A stretch of 64,000 nucleotides of DNA from Sphingomonas sp. (lineage in GTDB: Bacteria; Pseudomonadota; Alphaproteobacteria; Sphingomonadales; Sphingomonadaceae): assembly GCF_003248515.1 (NCBI RefSeq), contig NZ_QFOB01000007.1:62001-126000 (forward strand). Reading direction: 5' to 3'. Made by a program: the position numbers and the translations under genes. This document shows positions 8,285 to 16,098 of the stretch, in pieces (position 1 is the first letter of the stretch; every line of letters starts with the position of its first letter). The notes under the pieces were generated by a model. The model was given only the letters and a program-made list of their open reading frames with translations, had not been told where the DNA came from and ran no database searches.

Positions 8285-8572
8285 GTGATCAGGTCTGAGC
8301 TTGTTGCGGCTCTCAGTCGGGATCATCCCGATCTCGCCGCGAGCGAGGTCGAACGGATAGTCACCTGCATTTTCGACGCCATCACGTCTCGCCTCGCGGC
8401 GGGCGGGCGCGTCGAACTGCGAGGCTTCGGCACCTTCACCACCCGTGCCCGCGATGCCCGCACGGGTCGCAATCCCCGCACCGGTGAGCCGGTCGCCGTC
8501 GATGCGAAGCGTGTTCCCTATTTCAAGCCGGGCAAGGAAATGCGCGCCCGCCTGAACATCAAGGACGATTGA
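8285..8572 (+). CDS. ihfB: Integration host factor subunit beta
   Basis: Histone-like DNA-bending protein that works as a heterodimer with IhfA in transcription, replication and recombination. The 95-residue length is right. The beta-arm signature region reads GRVELRGFGTFTTRARDA followed by GRNPRTGEPV, and the C-terminal YFKPGKEMRARLN is typical of the beta chain. The start is a GTG preceded by AAAGGGG. It lies 148 bases downstream of rpsA, the classic rpsA-ihfB order. The LapA-like gene that often follows ihfB in other genomes is at 41.5 kb here. Confidence 0.95.
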   Translation: MIRSELVAALSRDHPDLAASEVERIVTCIFDAITSRLAAGGRVELRGFGTFTTRARDARTGRNPRTGEPVAVDAKRVPYFKPGKEMRARLNIKDD

Positions 8573-8608
8573 CGCAGGCATCGCTTGCGGCCTTTGCGTC
8601 CGCATGAC

Positions 8609-8693
8609 GTGGACGTGGCGGAATCGGTAGACGCTGCCGACTTAAAATCGGTTTCCTTCGGGAGTGCGGGTTCAAGTCCCGCCGTCCGCACCA
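8609..8693 (+). tRNA. tRNA-Leu (anticodon TAA)
   Basis: An 85-base class II tRNA with a long variable arm and encoded CCA. The acceptor GTGGACG pairs with CGTCCGC with one U-G pair. The anticodon arm GCCGA/TCGGT encloses the loop CTTAAAA, giving anticodon TAA. The T-loop is TTCAAGT. It lies 36 bases after ihfB. Confidence 0.96.
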
Positions 8694-8926
8694 ATATTGC
8701 CGGGAAGCGGCGCTCACCCGGATGGCACCGCAGCCTGTCTGTCGGGTTCCGTTGCGGCCCTGCATTGCGGATCGTACGCCTCGCCCGTCCTGTGAATCGG
8801 CTCTTCCGGATCGGATGCGAAGGGCGCCACGCGCCCGCTTCACGCCCGTGTGACGACATCGCTGGCAGAGCCCGCGGCACCGCGAGGCGCGATACCGGCC
8901 TCCGATCCGCCAGACGCAACCCGCTT

Positions 8927-9184
8927 CTAGCGATCGACCGGCCGCTTCCGGCGCGGCGGCGGAGTCCGGCGTTTTCGTGCCTCGATCTCGCGCAGACGGG
9001 CACGTTCCGCGCTCGTCGGCTCGGGCGGCTTCATCATCATCTGCCAGTCGCCGCCCTTGAGCTTGAGCATGGGCTCCCCGCAGCCGCGGCAGACACTCTT
9101 CCAGCCTGCCTCGGTCTTCTTCGCCTTGCTCTTCGAGCGGATGTGATAGCCGAACCGGCACAATATCGTCTGTAGGAAGGACAT
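8927..9184 (-). CDS. Small zinc-ribbon-like hypothetical protein
   Basis: An 85-residue basic protein I do not recognise by name. The spacing C9-x4-H14 and C32-x2-C35 (within FGYH and CRGCGEPM) suggests a small zinc-binding fold. The C-terminus is a run of Arg, Lys and Pro, which suggests nucleic-acid contact or disorder. It starts at an ATG and lies alone, divergent from the DUF4112 gene. Function is unknown. Confidence 0.6.
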   Translation of the reverse strand: MSFLQTILCRFGYHIRSKSKAKKTEAGWKSVCRGCGEPMLKLKGGDWQMMMKPPEPTSAERARLREIEARKRRTPPPRRKRPVDR

Positions 9185-9310
9185 CGCCCCCGACTTCCTC
9201 TCATCGTCCGATTTGGCAAGCCCGTTTCATACCGGCCTGCGCCTCCCCATATAAACGGTGCGGGAACATGCGTCAGGCCCACGCGCTGATACCGCAGGAG
9301 GAGATGACGA

Positions 9311-9736
9311 GTGCCCGGAACGACGACCCGCCGTTACCATCCGATCGCCGATGGCCTCCCCGGCCTGGGCCGCGACCCCGCATCCGTGCGCAAGCGGATC
9401 GAAACGATGGAGGCGCTGCTGGAGCGGATGTTCGTGATCCCCGGCCTCAACCGTCAGGTCGGGCTGGATGTGGTGCTGGACATCATTCCCGTCGCGGGCA
9501 GCGCCATCGCGGCATTGCTGGGCGGCTGGATGGTGTGGGAGGCGCGCAACCTTGGCATGTCGCGCTGGCAGATCGCCCGGATGATGGGCAATGTCGGCTT
9601 CGATTTCCTGCTGGGCGCCATCCCCTGGATCGGCGCAGTCCCCGATCTCTTCTTCCGCTCCAACAGCCGCAACCTGAAGATCATCCGCAAGCATCTCGAT
9701 CGCCACCACCCCTCCACGGTGACGATCGATCACTGA
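9311..9736 (+). CDS. DUF4112 domain-containing protein
   Basis: A 141-residue protein that matches the DUF4112 family, which is widespread in Proteobacteria but has no known function. There are two hydrophobic segments, LDVVLDIIPVAGSAIAALLGG and FDFLLGAIPWIGAVPDLFF, each containing the D.(I/L).PxxG pattern typical of this family, so it is probably a membrane protein. The start is a GTG; AGGAGG lies about ten bases upstream, which supports it. An ATG a few bases upstream is in another frame. Confidence 0.85.
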   Translation: MPGTTTRRYHPIADGLPGLGRDPASVRKRIETMEALLERMFVIPGLNRQVGLDVVLDIIPVAGSAIAALLGGWMVWEARNLGMSRWQIARMMGNVGFDFLLGAIPWIGAVPDLFFRSNSRNLKIIRKHLDRHHPSTVTIDH

Positions 9737-9799
9737 ACGGATTGCTCCCGGGATCCCGTTCGGGAACGCGCCGGCCCGGCATAGCTCCGGGCGCGGCTC

Positions 9800-10915
9800 T
9801 CACTCGTCGAAATAATAGCCGCCGGGCACGCCCTTCTTGCTGAGCACGAACTGCCACACCTGGATGAAGCGCCCGCGGAAGCCCGCCGCGCAGGACAAGA
9901 GGTAGAAGGTCCACATCCGATAGAAGCGCTCGTCATATTCGTGCGCGATCTCGGGCCAGCTGCGGACGAAATTCTCGTGCCACGCCATCAGCGTGGGATC
10001 GTAATTGACTCCGATATTCTGGAGATGCTCGATCGTGAGCAGATCCTCCATCGGCTTCGTCATCTGCGCCACCGACGGCACGTAACAGCCCGGGAAGATA
10101 TATTTGTCGAGCCACGGATTGAAATAGTTCGAATTGTTGAAGCCGATCGTGTGGAGCAGCATCAGCCCGTCATCCTTCAGCGAACGGGCCATCGTCTTCA
10201 TGAAGACGTCGAAATATTTCTGGCCGACATGCTCGAACATGCCGATCGAGACGATCCGGTCATACTGCTCGTCCAGATCGCGATAATCCTGATATTTCAG
10301 CTCGATCGGCAGCCCGGCGCAGCGTTCGCGGCCCAGCTCGATCTGGTCCTTCGACACGCTGATGCCGGTGACGTGCACGCCATATTTCTCGGCCGCATAT
10401 TTGGCGAAGCTGCCCCAGCCGCAGCCCACGTCCAGCACGCGCATGCCCGGTTCCAGCTTCATCTTCCGGCAGACGAGATCCAGCTTGGCTTCCTGCGCCT
10501 CATCCAGATTGCTCGCATTCTTCCAATAGGCACAGGTATAGACCATGCGCTTGTCGAGCATCCGCTGATACAGCGAAAGGCCGATGTCATAATGCTTCTC
10601 GCCAATCTCGTAGGCGCGCTTGGCCGATCCTTCGGGTATGATCTTCGCCTGGATGGCGGTCGTCAGGAAACGCAGGCTCTTCGTCTGCTGGGTAATGGCG
10701 TGGCGCGACTGGAAGAAGCGGAGGAACATCTCGTCGAGCGCGTCGCACTCCCACCAGCCATCCATGTAGGATTCGCCGATGCCCATCCGGCCATCCTTCA
10801 GGAAGCGCTGGTAGAAGGCATCATTCTTCACCCGGATGTCATGCGGGCGATCACCGTCGATCCTGATATCGGCAGCGGCTAATATGTCGGCCACGGCGTC
10901 TCGATAGCGGCTCAT
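9800..10915 (-). CDS. cfa: Cyclopropane-fatty-acyl-phospholipid synthase
   Basis: SAM-dependent methyltransferase that adds a methylene bridge to unsaturated acyl chains of membrane phospholipids, usually near stationary phase or under acid stress. The 371-residue length matches the family. The motif HYDIGLSLYQRML (residues 108-120), the probable active-site Cys in YTCAYW, the SAM loop VLDVGCGWGS (160-169) and the late SIGMFEHVG segment all fit. The gene is single, with a 178-base upstream gap containing a pair of GGAACGT repeats. A mycolic-acid-type cyclopropanase is a relative, but the context favours Cfa. Confidence 0.94.
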   Translation of the reverse strand: MSRYRDAVADILAAADIRIDGDRPHDIRVKNDAFYQRFLKDGRMGIGESYMDGWWECDALDEMFLRFFQSRHAITQQTKSLRFLTTAIQAKIIPEGSAKRAYEIGEKHYDIGLSLYQRMLDKRMVYTCAYWKNASNLDEAQEAKLDLVCRKMKLEPGMRVLDVGCGWGSFAKYAAEKYGVHVTGISVSKDQIELGRERCAGLPIELKYQDYRDLDEQYDRIVSIGMFEHVGQKYFDVFMKTMARSLKDDGLMLLHTIGFNNSNYFNPWLDKYIFPGCYVPSVAQMTKPMEDLLTIEHLQNIGVNYDPTLMAWHENFVRSWPEIAHEYDERFYRMWTFYLLSCAAGFRGRFIQVWQFVLSKKGVPGGYYFDE

Positions 10916-10985
10916 CCATCATCTCCCATTCGCGATCCGGGCGTCTCCGCGACGCCGCCGGAAGCCTCGTCCATCGGTTGGTGAC

Positions 10986-11021
10986 CGGAACGTTAGCGAA
11001 ACCTTCCTTACGGAACGTAAA
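10986..11021. repeat. Direct repeat upstream of cfa
   Basis: Two copies of CGGAACGT(T/A)A begin at 10986 and 11012, spaced 26 bases apart, in the region upstream of the minus-strand cfa gene. They may be operator half-sites. Neither has a partner at the right spacing for an EcfG-type promoter. Confidence 0.35.
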
Positions 11022-11093
11022 TGGTTGATGGATTACTTGCCATATCTTCCGGCGCACGCCGCCCCGTCAGGGCGGTGCAACGGCGGGAAAGGG

Positions 11094-11930
11094 CTATTCA
11101 TTGCCCCCAATGAAGTGACCGAGCCCGCCCAGAAGCGAGCTTTCGCCCCGATTCTGCCCGCCCGTGCCGCCTGCCGCCGCCAGCATCCGCCCGGCCAGCC
11201 GCGAGAAGGGCAGCGACTGGATCCAGACCTTGCCCGGCCCCCTGAGCCTCGCGAAAAACGCCCCCTCCCCGCCGAAGAACATCGAGCGCACGCCGCGCAC
11301 CATCTCCAGATCGAAATCGACGCCCGCCGTGTAGGCGGCGAGACAACCCGTATCGACATGCACCACTTCGCCCGCGCGCAGTTCGCGCTCGACGAGCGTG
11401 CCGCCCATCTGGACGAACACCCAGCCATCCCCCTCCAGCTTCTGCATGATGAAGCCTTCGCCGCCGAACAGCCCGGTCATGATCCGGCGCTGGAACTGGA
11501 CGCCGATGGAAACACCGCGCGCCGCCGCCAGGAAGCTGTCCTTCTGGCAGATCAATGTGCCGCCGACATCGGAAAGCTTGATCGGCAGGATCGCGCCCGG
11601 CGTGGGCGAGGCGAAGGCGACGCGCGCCTTGCCCCGGCCATGATGGGTGAAGACGGTGGTGAACAGGCTCTCCCCCGTCACCAGACGCTTTCCGGCGCCC
11701 AGCAGCTTGTCCATGAAGCCGCCGCCCTGCCCGCCGCTGCCATCGCCGAACACCGTCGTCATCTCGATATCGGCATCCTTCCACACGAAGGCGCCGGCCT
11801 CGGCCACCGCGCTTTCGCCCGGATCCAGTTCGATCTCCACGAACTGGAGTTCCTGCCCCTTGATCTCGAAATCGATATCGTCGGACACGCTGGCGCTGCG
11901 ATGGTGGGACCAGGGGCTGGGACCGGGCAT
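11094..11930 (-). CDS. TIGR00266 / AIM24 family protein
   Basis: A 278-residue protein of the TIGR00266 (AIM24) family, which folds as a double beta-helix. The mitochondrial relative AIM24 affects inner membrane organisation, but bacterial members have no firm role. Typical elements are the early E.xP.ES.AEAGAF.W segment, the glycine-rich loop GDGSGGQGGG, and the late MVRGVRSMFFGGEGAFFARL block that is diagnostic of the family. The start ATG (MPGPSPWSH) precedes the fold by about 20 residues. It lies 103 bases downstream of the DUF885 gene on the same strand. Confidence 0.88.
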   Translation of the reverse strand: MPGPSPWSHHRSASVSDDIDFEIKGQELQFVEIELDPGESAVAEAGAFVWKDADIEMTTVFGDGSGGQGGGFMDKLLGAGKRLVTGESLFTTVFTHHGRGKARVAFASPTPGAILPIKLSDVGGTLICQKDSFLAAARGVSIGVQFQRRIMTGLFGGEGFIMQKLEGDGWVFVQMGGTLVERELRAGEVVHVDTGCLAAYTAGVDFDLEMVRGVRSMFFGGEGAFFARLRGPGKVWIQSLPFSRLAGRMLAAAGGTGGQNRGESSLLGGLGHFIGGNE

Positions 11931-12033
11931 GCGACGTCTCCTCTTACCAAAGCCGGCCGAATCTACCCAAGGTGTATGATATCGGCAATACAGGTAGTTT
12001 CCGCCCGGACCGGATCGGGCGAAAGAAGCCGCT

Positions 12034-13854
12034 TCACGCGGCTTTCTTCGCCGCGATCCAGTCGTCGATCTTCTTTTCCAGCACCGTCAGCGGGAGCGCA
12101 CCCGTCATCAGCACCTGGGCATGGAATTCGCGCGGATCGAATTTCGCGCCCAGCTCGGCCATCGCCCTGGCCTTGAGTCGGGAAATGGTGAGCTGGCCCA
12201 TCTTGTAGGCCAGCGCCTGCCCCGGAATGGCGATGTAGCGCTCCACTTCGGCGGTGGCGTCGGTCACCGCCTCCGGCGAATTGTCGAGCATATATTTGAT
12301 CGAACGATCGCGATCCCAGCCATAGGCATGGATGCCGCTGTCGACGACGAGGCGCATGGCGCGCAGCATCTCGTCATTCAGGCCGCCCAGCCGCTGCCAC
12401 GGATCGCTTTCCATGCCCAGTTGCTTCCAGAGCGTCTCGGCATAGAGCGCCCAGCCCTCCACGAAGGCGGTATTGCCGCCATAGCGCATGAAATTGGGGA
12501 GCGCGGCATTCTCCTGCGCCAGGCTGATCTGGAAATGATGGCCCGGCTCCGCCTCGTGCAGGAACAATGTTTCCATCTCCCACATGTAGCGGGAGGGCAG
12601 ATCATAGCCGTTATAGAAGAACACGCCGGGGCGCGTGCCATCGGCCGTGCCGCGCATATATTCGCCGCCGGCCGCATTCTTCTCCTTGAAGGCCGGTGTC
12701 GGCCGGATATCGAGCGGCGCCCTGGGCAGGATGGAGAATTGCTCGCCGATCCGGGATTCCACGCGCGTGCGGATCGCGAAGAAGCCCTGCCGCAACTGAT
12801 CCACGCTGGATGGCTGGAAGCGCTTGTCCGTGCGCATATAGGTGAACAGTTCGGCCAGATCGCCCTGAAAACCAGCCGACTTCGCCGCCACCGCCATCTC
12901 GCCCCGGATGCGCGCCACTTCGGCAAGGCCGATGCGATGCACCTCCGCCGCCGTGAGCGGCAGGGTCGTGCTGCGCTGGATCAGGTAGGAATAGACCTTC
13001 TCGCCGCCCTTCATCGCGGAAAGGCCCACGCCTTCGCGTGCCGCGGGCAGATAGGCATCGCGCAGGAAATCGCGCAGACGAACGAGCGCCGGCAGCATGG
13101 AATCGCGGATCAGCGCGATCTGCTGCGCCTTCAGTCGCGCCTGATCCGCGGCCGGGATCGTTTCCGGCATATCGGCATAGGGCTCGGCATAGATGGAGCC
13201 TTCCACGCCCTTGCCGATCTGGAGATCGAGTTGCTCGATCATGTTGCGCGTCGTGAGCTTCGACTGGACGATGCCCAGCTTCATGCCCTGCCGGAAGCGG
13301 CCGATGATCCGATCGATCGCGCCCGCAAACTCGCGATTGCGCCTCAGATTATTCTCGTAATCCGCCAGCGTCCGGAATGGCGCCGCCCCCTGCCCCGAGG
13401 CCAGCTCGGCATAGCTCAGGTGAAAGCCCTGAAAATGGTTGATCGGGCGAACCGCGAAGGAAAGCTGCAGATCACGATCATGGCAGAGGCGCAGATCCAG
13501 CACCGTATCCGCCTCGAACACATCATAGGCGATGCGATTGATCGCGCTCAGCGCCTTGCGATCGATCGCGTGGAGATCCTTCGCATCCTTCTCGCTGGCC
13601 GCGCATTCGGCCGCCTGGTGCGCATCGGTGAACAGATCGCCGATGCTGCCCGCATAGCGCACATCGCCACGATAGAGGGCGGACAGGGGATTGCGGCGCA
13701 GGCTCGCCTCGTCGCTGTCCGCGAACAGGGCCGTGAGCTTGGCATCCTCGGCGCCATCGGCGGGCTTCTGGGCAAGGGTGGGCGTGGCGGCGAGCAACGC
13801 CGTGGAAAGCAGAACAGCCAGTGCGCGCAAAATCGTCTCCGGTCGGCAAATCAT
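12034..13854 (-). CDS. DUF885 domain-containing protein, exported
   Basis: A 606-residue member of the DUF885 family, which are probable metallo-hydrolases; a carboxypeptidase or peptidase role is often suggested but unproven. The N-terminus chosen, MICRPETILRALAVLLSTAL, is a good Sec signal peptide ending in ATPTLAQ, so the protein is probably periplasmic. An upstream in-frame start 12 codons earlier gives a less regular signal. The key motif LFLHEAEPGHHFQ supplies likely metal-binding His residues and Glu, with a conserved TAFVEGWALYAE block downstream. Confidence 0.9.
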   Translation of the reverse strand: MICRPETILRALAVLLSTALLAATPTLAQKPADGAEDAKLTALFADSDEASLRRNPLSALYRGDVRYAGSIGDLFTDAHQAAECAASEKDAKDLHAIDRKALSAINRIAYDVFEADTVLDLRLCHDRDLQLSFAVRPINHFQGFHLSYAELASGQGAAPFRTLADYENNLRRNREFAGAIDRIIGRFRQGMKLGIVQSKLTTRNMIEQLDLQIGKGVEGSIYAEPYADMPETIPAADQARLKAQQIALIRDSMLPALVRLRDFLRDAYLPAAREGVGLSAMKGGEKVYSYLIQRSTTLPLTAAEVHRIGLAEVARIRGEMAVAAKSAGFQGDLAELFTYMRTDKRFQPSSVDQLRQGFFAIRTRVESRIGEQFSILPRAPLDIRPTPAFKEKNAAGGEYMRGTADGTRPGVFFYNGYDLPSRYMWEMETLFLHEAEPGHHFQISLAQENAALPNFMRYGGNTAFVEGWALYAETLWKQLGMESDPWQRLGGLNDEMLRAMRLVVDSGIHAYGWDRDRSIKYMLDNSPEAVTDATAEVERYIAIPGQALAYKMGQLTISRLKARAMAELGAKFDPREFHAQVLMTGALPLTVLEKKIDDWIAAKKAA

Positions 13855-14287
13855 GGCGACCGATCGGGCCGCGATGACAGACCCTCGCATCTTAGCGCGG
13901 CGAGAGAAAGGGGCGCCGGCGCGCCGAAAGCCACACGAAAGTCGCGCCCCCTACGGGCGGGCGCGCGGCGCGCGGGCTTGCTCCCGCAGATGCGCGCGAC
14001 GGCAACAGTTTCCGGACGGGGCGATGGGCGGCATAGCACCCGACTCCATTGGGAGGGGCGGACAGGCCAAGGCCACATCAAATCCTACATTGCAAAGGAC
14101 GAGCCGCACGGCCGCTCTCGCCCCAATCGCGGTCATCCTCTTGGATCACCCCGGCATCAGGCCGGGCCGGCGCTGCCCGAACAGACGATCCGCCCTCTTC
14201 CCGGCCAAAGCCCGCTTGCCCCCCGCCGTTCCGCGCGCCATAGGCCGCGCGACACGAGCGGCCCTTTGGCCGAACAGAGGCGAGCCC
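13855..14287. other. 433-base intergenic region between divergent genes
   Basis: It must hold the promoters for the DUF885 gene and for purS. I see no convincing open frame, RNA gene or terminator. A degenerate CCCCGGCATCAGGCCGGG palindrome lies near 14147-14167. purC, which often precedes purS, is not here. Confidence 0.5.
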
Positions 14288-14518
14288 ATGAAGACGCGCA
14301 TCTATGTGACCCTGAAGAACGGCGTGCTCGATCCGCAGGGCAAAGCCATCCATCACGCGCTCGACGGGCTCGGCTTTTCGGGCGTCGAAGAGGTGCGGCA
14401 GGGCAAGCTGATCGAGCTGGATCACGATGCCAATGTCAGCGATGCGGATCTCGATGCGATGTGCCGCAAGCTGCTCGCCAATACCGTGATCGAGAATTAT
14501 CGCATCGAGCGGGGTTAA
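14288..14518 (+). CDS. purS: Phosphoribosylformylglycinamidine synthase subunit PurS
   Basis: Small (76-residue) subunit that joins PurQ and PurL in the FGAM synthase complex, the fourth step of de novo purine synthesis. The sequence has the family pattern: [20 protein letters not shown] at the start and [10 protein letters not shown] in the middle. A longer open frame upstream has no family similarity, and GAGGCGAG before ATG 14288 is a plausible ribosome site. It is followed by purQ after 4 bases. Confidence 0.95.
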   Translation: MKTRIYVTLKNGVLDPQGKAIHHALDGLGFSGVEEVRQGKLIELDHDANVSDADLDAMCRKLLANTVIENYRIERG

Positions 14519-14522
14519 GCCC

Positions 14523-15188
14523 ATGAAATCCGCCGTTCTCGTCTTTCCGGGCTCCAATTGCGATCGCGATCTCGCGGTGGCGATCCGCGAGGTGACCGGC
14601 TCCGATCCCGTCATGCTCTGGCATCGCGAAACCGGGCTGCCCGATGGCGTGGACCTCATCGCCGTGCCGGGAGGCTTCTCCTATGGCGATTATCTGCGCT
14701 CCGGCGCGATGGCGGCGCGATCGCCGGTGATGCGCGCCGTGGCCGAGGCGGCGGCGCGCGGCGTGCCCGTGCTGGGCGTGTGCAACGGCTTTCAGGTGCT
14801 GACCGAGGCGGGGCTGCTGCCCGGCGCGCTGATGCGCAATGCGGGCCTCGCCTTCGTCTGCCGCACGGTTTCGCTGGAAGTGGGCAACAGCCAGTCGCTC
14901 TTCACCAGCCGTTATGATGCGGGCGAGGAAATCGGCCTGCCGGTGGCGCATCATGACGGCAATTATGCCGCCGACGAGGAGACGCTGGACCGGCTGGAAG
15001 GCGAAGGCCGCGTCGCCTTCCGCTATGGCGAGCCGGTCAACGGTTCGGCGCGGAGCATCGCGGGGATCGTCAATGCCGGCGGCAACGTGCTGGGCCTGAT
15101 GCCGCACCCGGAGCGCGCGATCGAGGCCGCGCATGGCAATACAGACGGCCGGCGGCTGTTCGAGGGGCTGCTCGAGGCGGTCGCTTGA
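14523..15188 (+). CDS. purQ: Phosphoribosylformylglycinamidine synthase subunit PurQ (glutaminase)
   Basis: Class I glutamine amidotransferase subunit that hydrolyses glutamine and passes ammonia to PurL. It has 221 residues. The catalytic Cys lies in [19 protein letters not shown] and the His/Glu pair in [10 protein letters not shown]. The [13 protein letters not shown] segment is typical. It overlaps hisE by four bases. purL is not in the window. Confidence 0.96.
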   Translation: MKSAVLVFPGSNCDRDLAVAIREVTGSDPVMLWHRETGLPDGVDLIAVPGGFSYGDYLRSGAMAARSPVMRAVAEAAARGVPVLGVCNGFQVLTEAGLLPGALMRNAGLAFVCRTVSLEVGNSQSLFTSRYDAGEEIGLPVAHHDGNYAADEETLDRLEGEGRVAFRYGEPVNGSARSIAGIVNAGGNVLGLMPHPERAIEAAHGNTDGRRLFEGLLEAVA

Positions 15189-15499
15189 GCGGCACGCTCG
15201 AAAGGCTGGAAGCGACGATCGCCGCCCGGCGCGGCGCGGACCCGGCCTCGTCCTATGTGGCGAACCTGTTCGCCAAGGGCCGGCCGAAGATCGCCCGCAA
15301 GCTGGGCGAGGAGGCGGTGGAGACGATCGTGGCCGCGCTGGCCGAGGATCGTGGCGAGCTGATCGGCGAGGCGGCTGACACCCTTTTTCACCTGATGGTG
15401 CTGCTGGCGGATGCCGGCGTGCCGCTGTCCGAGGTGCTGGCCGAACTGGACCGGCGCGAGGGCGTTTCGGGCATAGCGGAAAAGGCCGCGCGCGGCTGA
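15185..15499 (+). CDS. hisE: Phosphoribosyl-ATP diphosphatase
   Basis: Second step of histidine synthesis: hydrolyses phosphoribosyl-ATP to phosphoribosyl-AMP. It is a 104-residue stand-alone HisE (not fused to HisI), of the MazG-like all-alpha fold. The diagnostic block [14 protein letters not shown] followed by [16 protein letters not shown] carries the metal-binding acidic residues. The start is a TTG overlapping the purQ stop. Its usual neighbour hisF is missing here; instead it follows purQ and precedes a HIT gene. Confidence 0.92.
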   Translation: MSGTLERLEATIAARRGADPASSYVANLFAKGRPKIARKLGEEAVETIVAALAEDRGELIGEAADTLFHLMVLLADAGVPLSEVLAELDRREGVSGIAEKAARG

Positions 15500-15550
15500 T
15501 CCGGGGGGCCGGCCGTCTCGCTTGCGCAACGCCATATCGGAGAGACTGAC

Positions 15551-15934
15551 ATGCCCATCGATCCCTCGCTCCCCTATGACGATGCCAACGTCTTCGCGCG
15601 GATCCTGCGCGGAGAGATTCCGGCAAAGGCCGTCTATGAGGACGGCTATGCCTTCGCCTTCCACGACATCAATCCGCAGGCCCCCCTTCATCTGCTGGTG
15701 ATTCCCAAGGGACGCTATGTTTCGTGGGACGATTTCTCGACGAAGGCCTCGGATGCGGAAATCGCCGGCTTCGTGCGCGCGGTCGGGCATGTCGCGCGTG
15801 CGGCGGGGCTGGCCGAAAGCGGCTACCGGCTGCTCGCCAACATGGGACAGCACGGGCATCAGGAGGTGCCGCACCTGCACGTCCACATCTTCGGCGGCCG
15901 CCAGTTTCACGAAATGGTGCCGGCCGCACACTGA
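15551..15934 (+). CDS. HIT-domain nucleotide-binding hydrolase (HinT-like)
   Basis: Histidine-triad protein of 127 residues, expected to hydrolyse nucleoside phosphoramidates and aminoacyl-adenylates. The N-terminal segment ANVFARILRGEIPAKAVYED and the triad VPHLHVHIFGG near residue 112 are diagnostic. GGAGAG lies about 8 bases before the ATG. It follows hisE on the same strand, an arrangement common in Alphaproteobacteria. Confidence 0.94.
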   Translation: MPIDPSLPYDDANVFARILRGEIPAKAVYEDGYAFAFHDINPQAPLHLLVIPKGRYVSWDDFSTKASDAEIAGFVRAVGHVARAAGLAESGYRLLANMGQHGHQEVPHLHVHIFGGRQFHEMVPAAH

Positions 15935-16098
15935 TCGCCGCCGAAACGGATTTCCCTACGCCAGCGACGCTTCTTGCCGGAAAGCGAGGCGGATCGGCCG
16001 AATCACCGAAACATCGCTAAACGGTTGCGCGTTTCGGTTTTGCGGCTAGTCTCGGCTCAGGCGCCCGCCAACGATCGCGGGCTTAAGGGGAAATTTGC

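Noticed and set aside
10987..11021. EcfG stress promoter for cfa
   Set aside because: GGAAC is present but there is no CGTT at 16-17 bases on either strand in the right direction.
14140..14170. Palindromic CCCCGGCATCAGGCCGGG as a mobile repeat
   Set aside because: Only one degenerate copy is clear in this window, so a repeat family cannot be supported from here.
12121..14526. 801-codon plus-strand frame
   Set aside because: It is antisense to the DUF885 gene and then runs through the intergenic region and purS out of frame; no recognisable domains.
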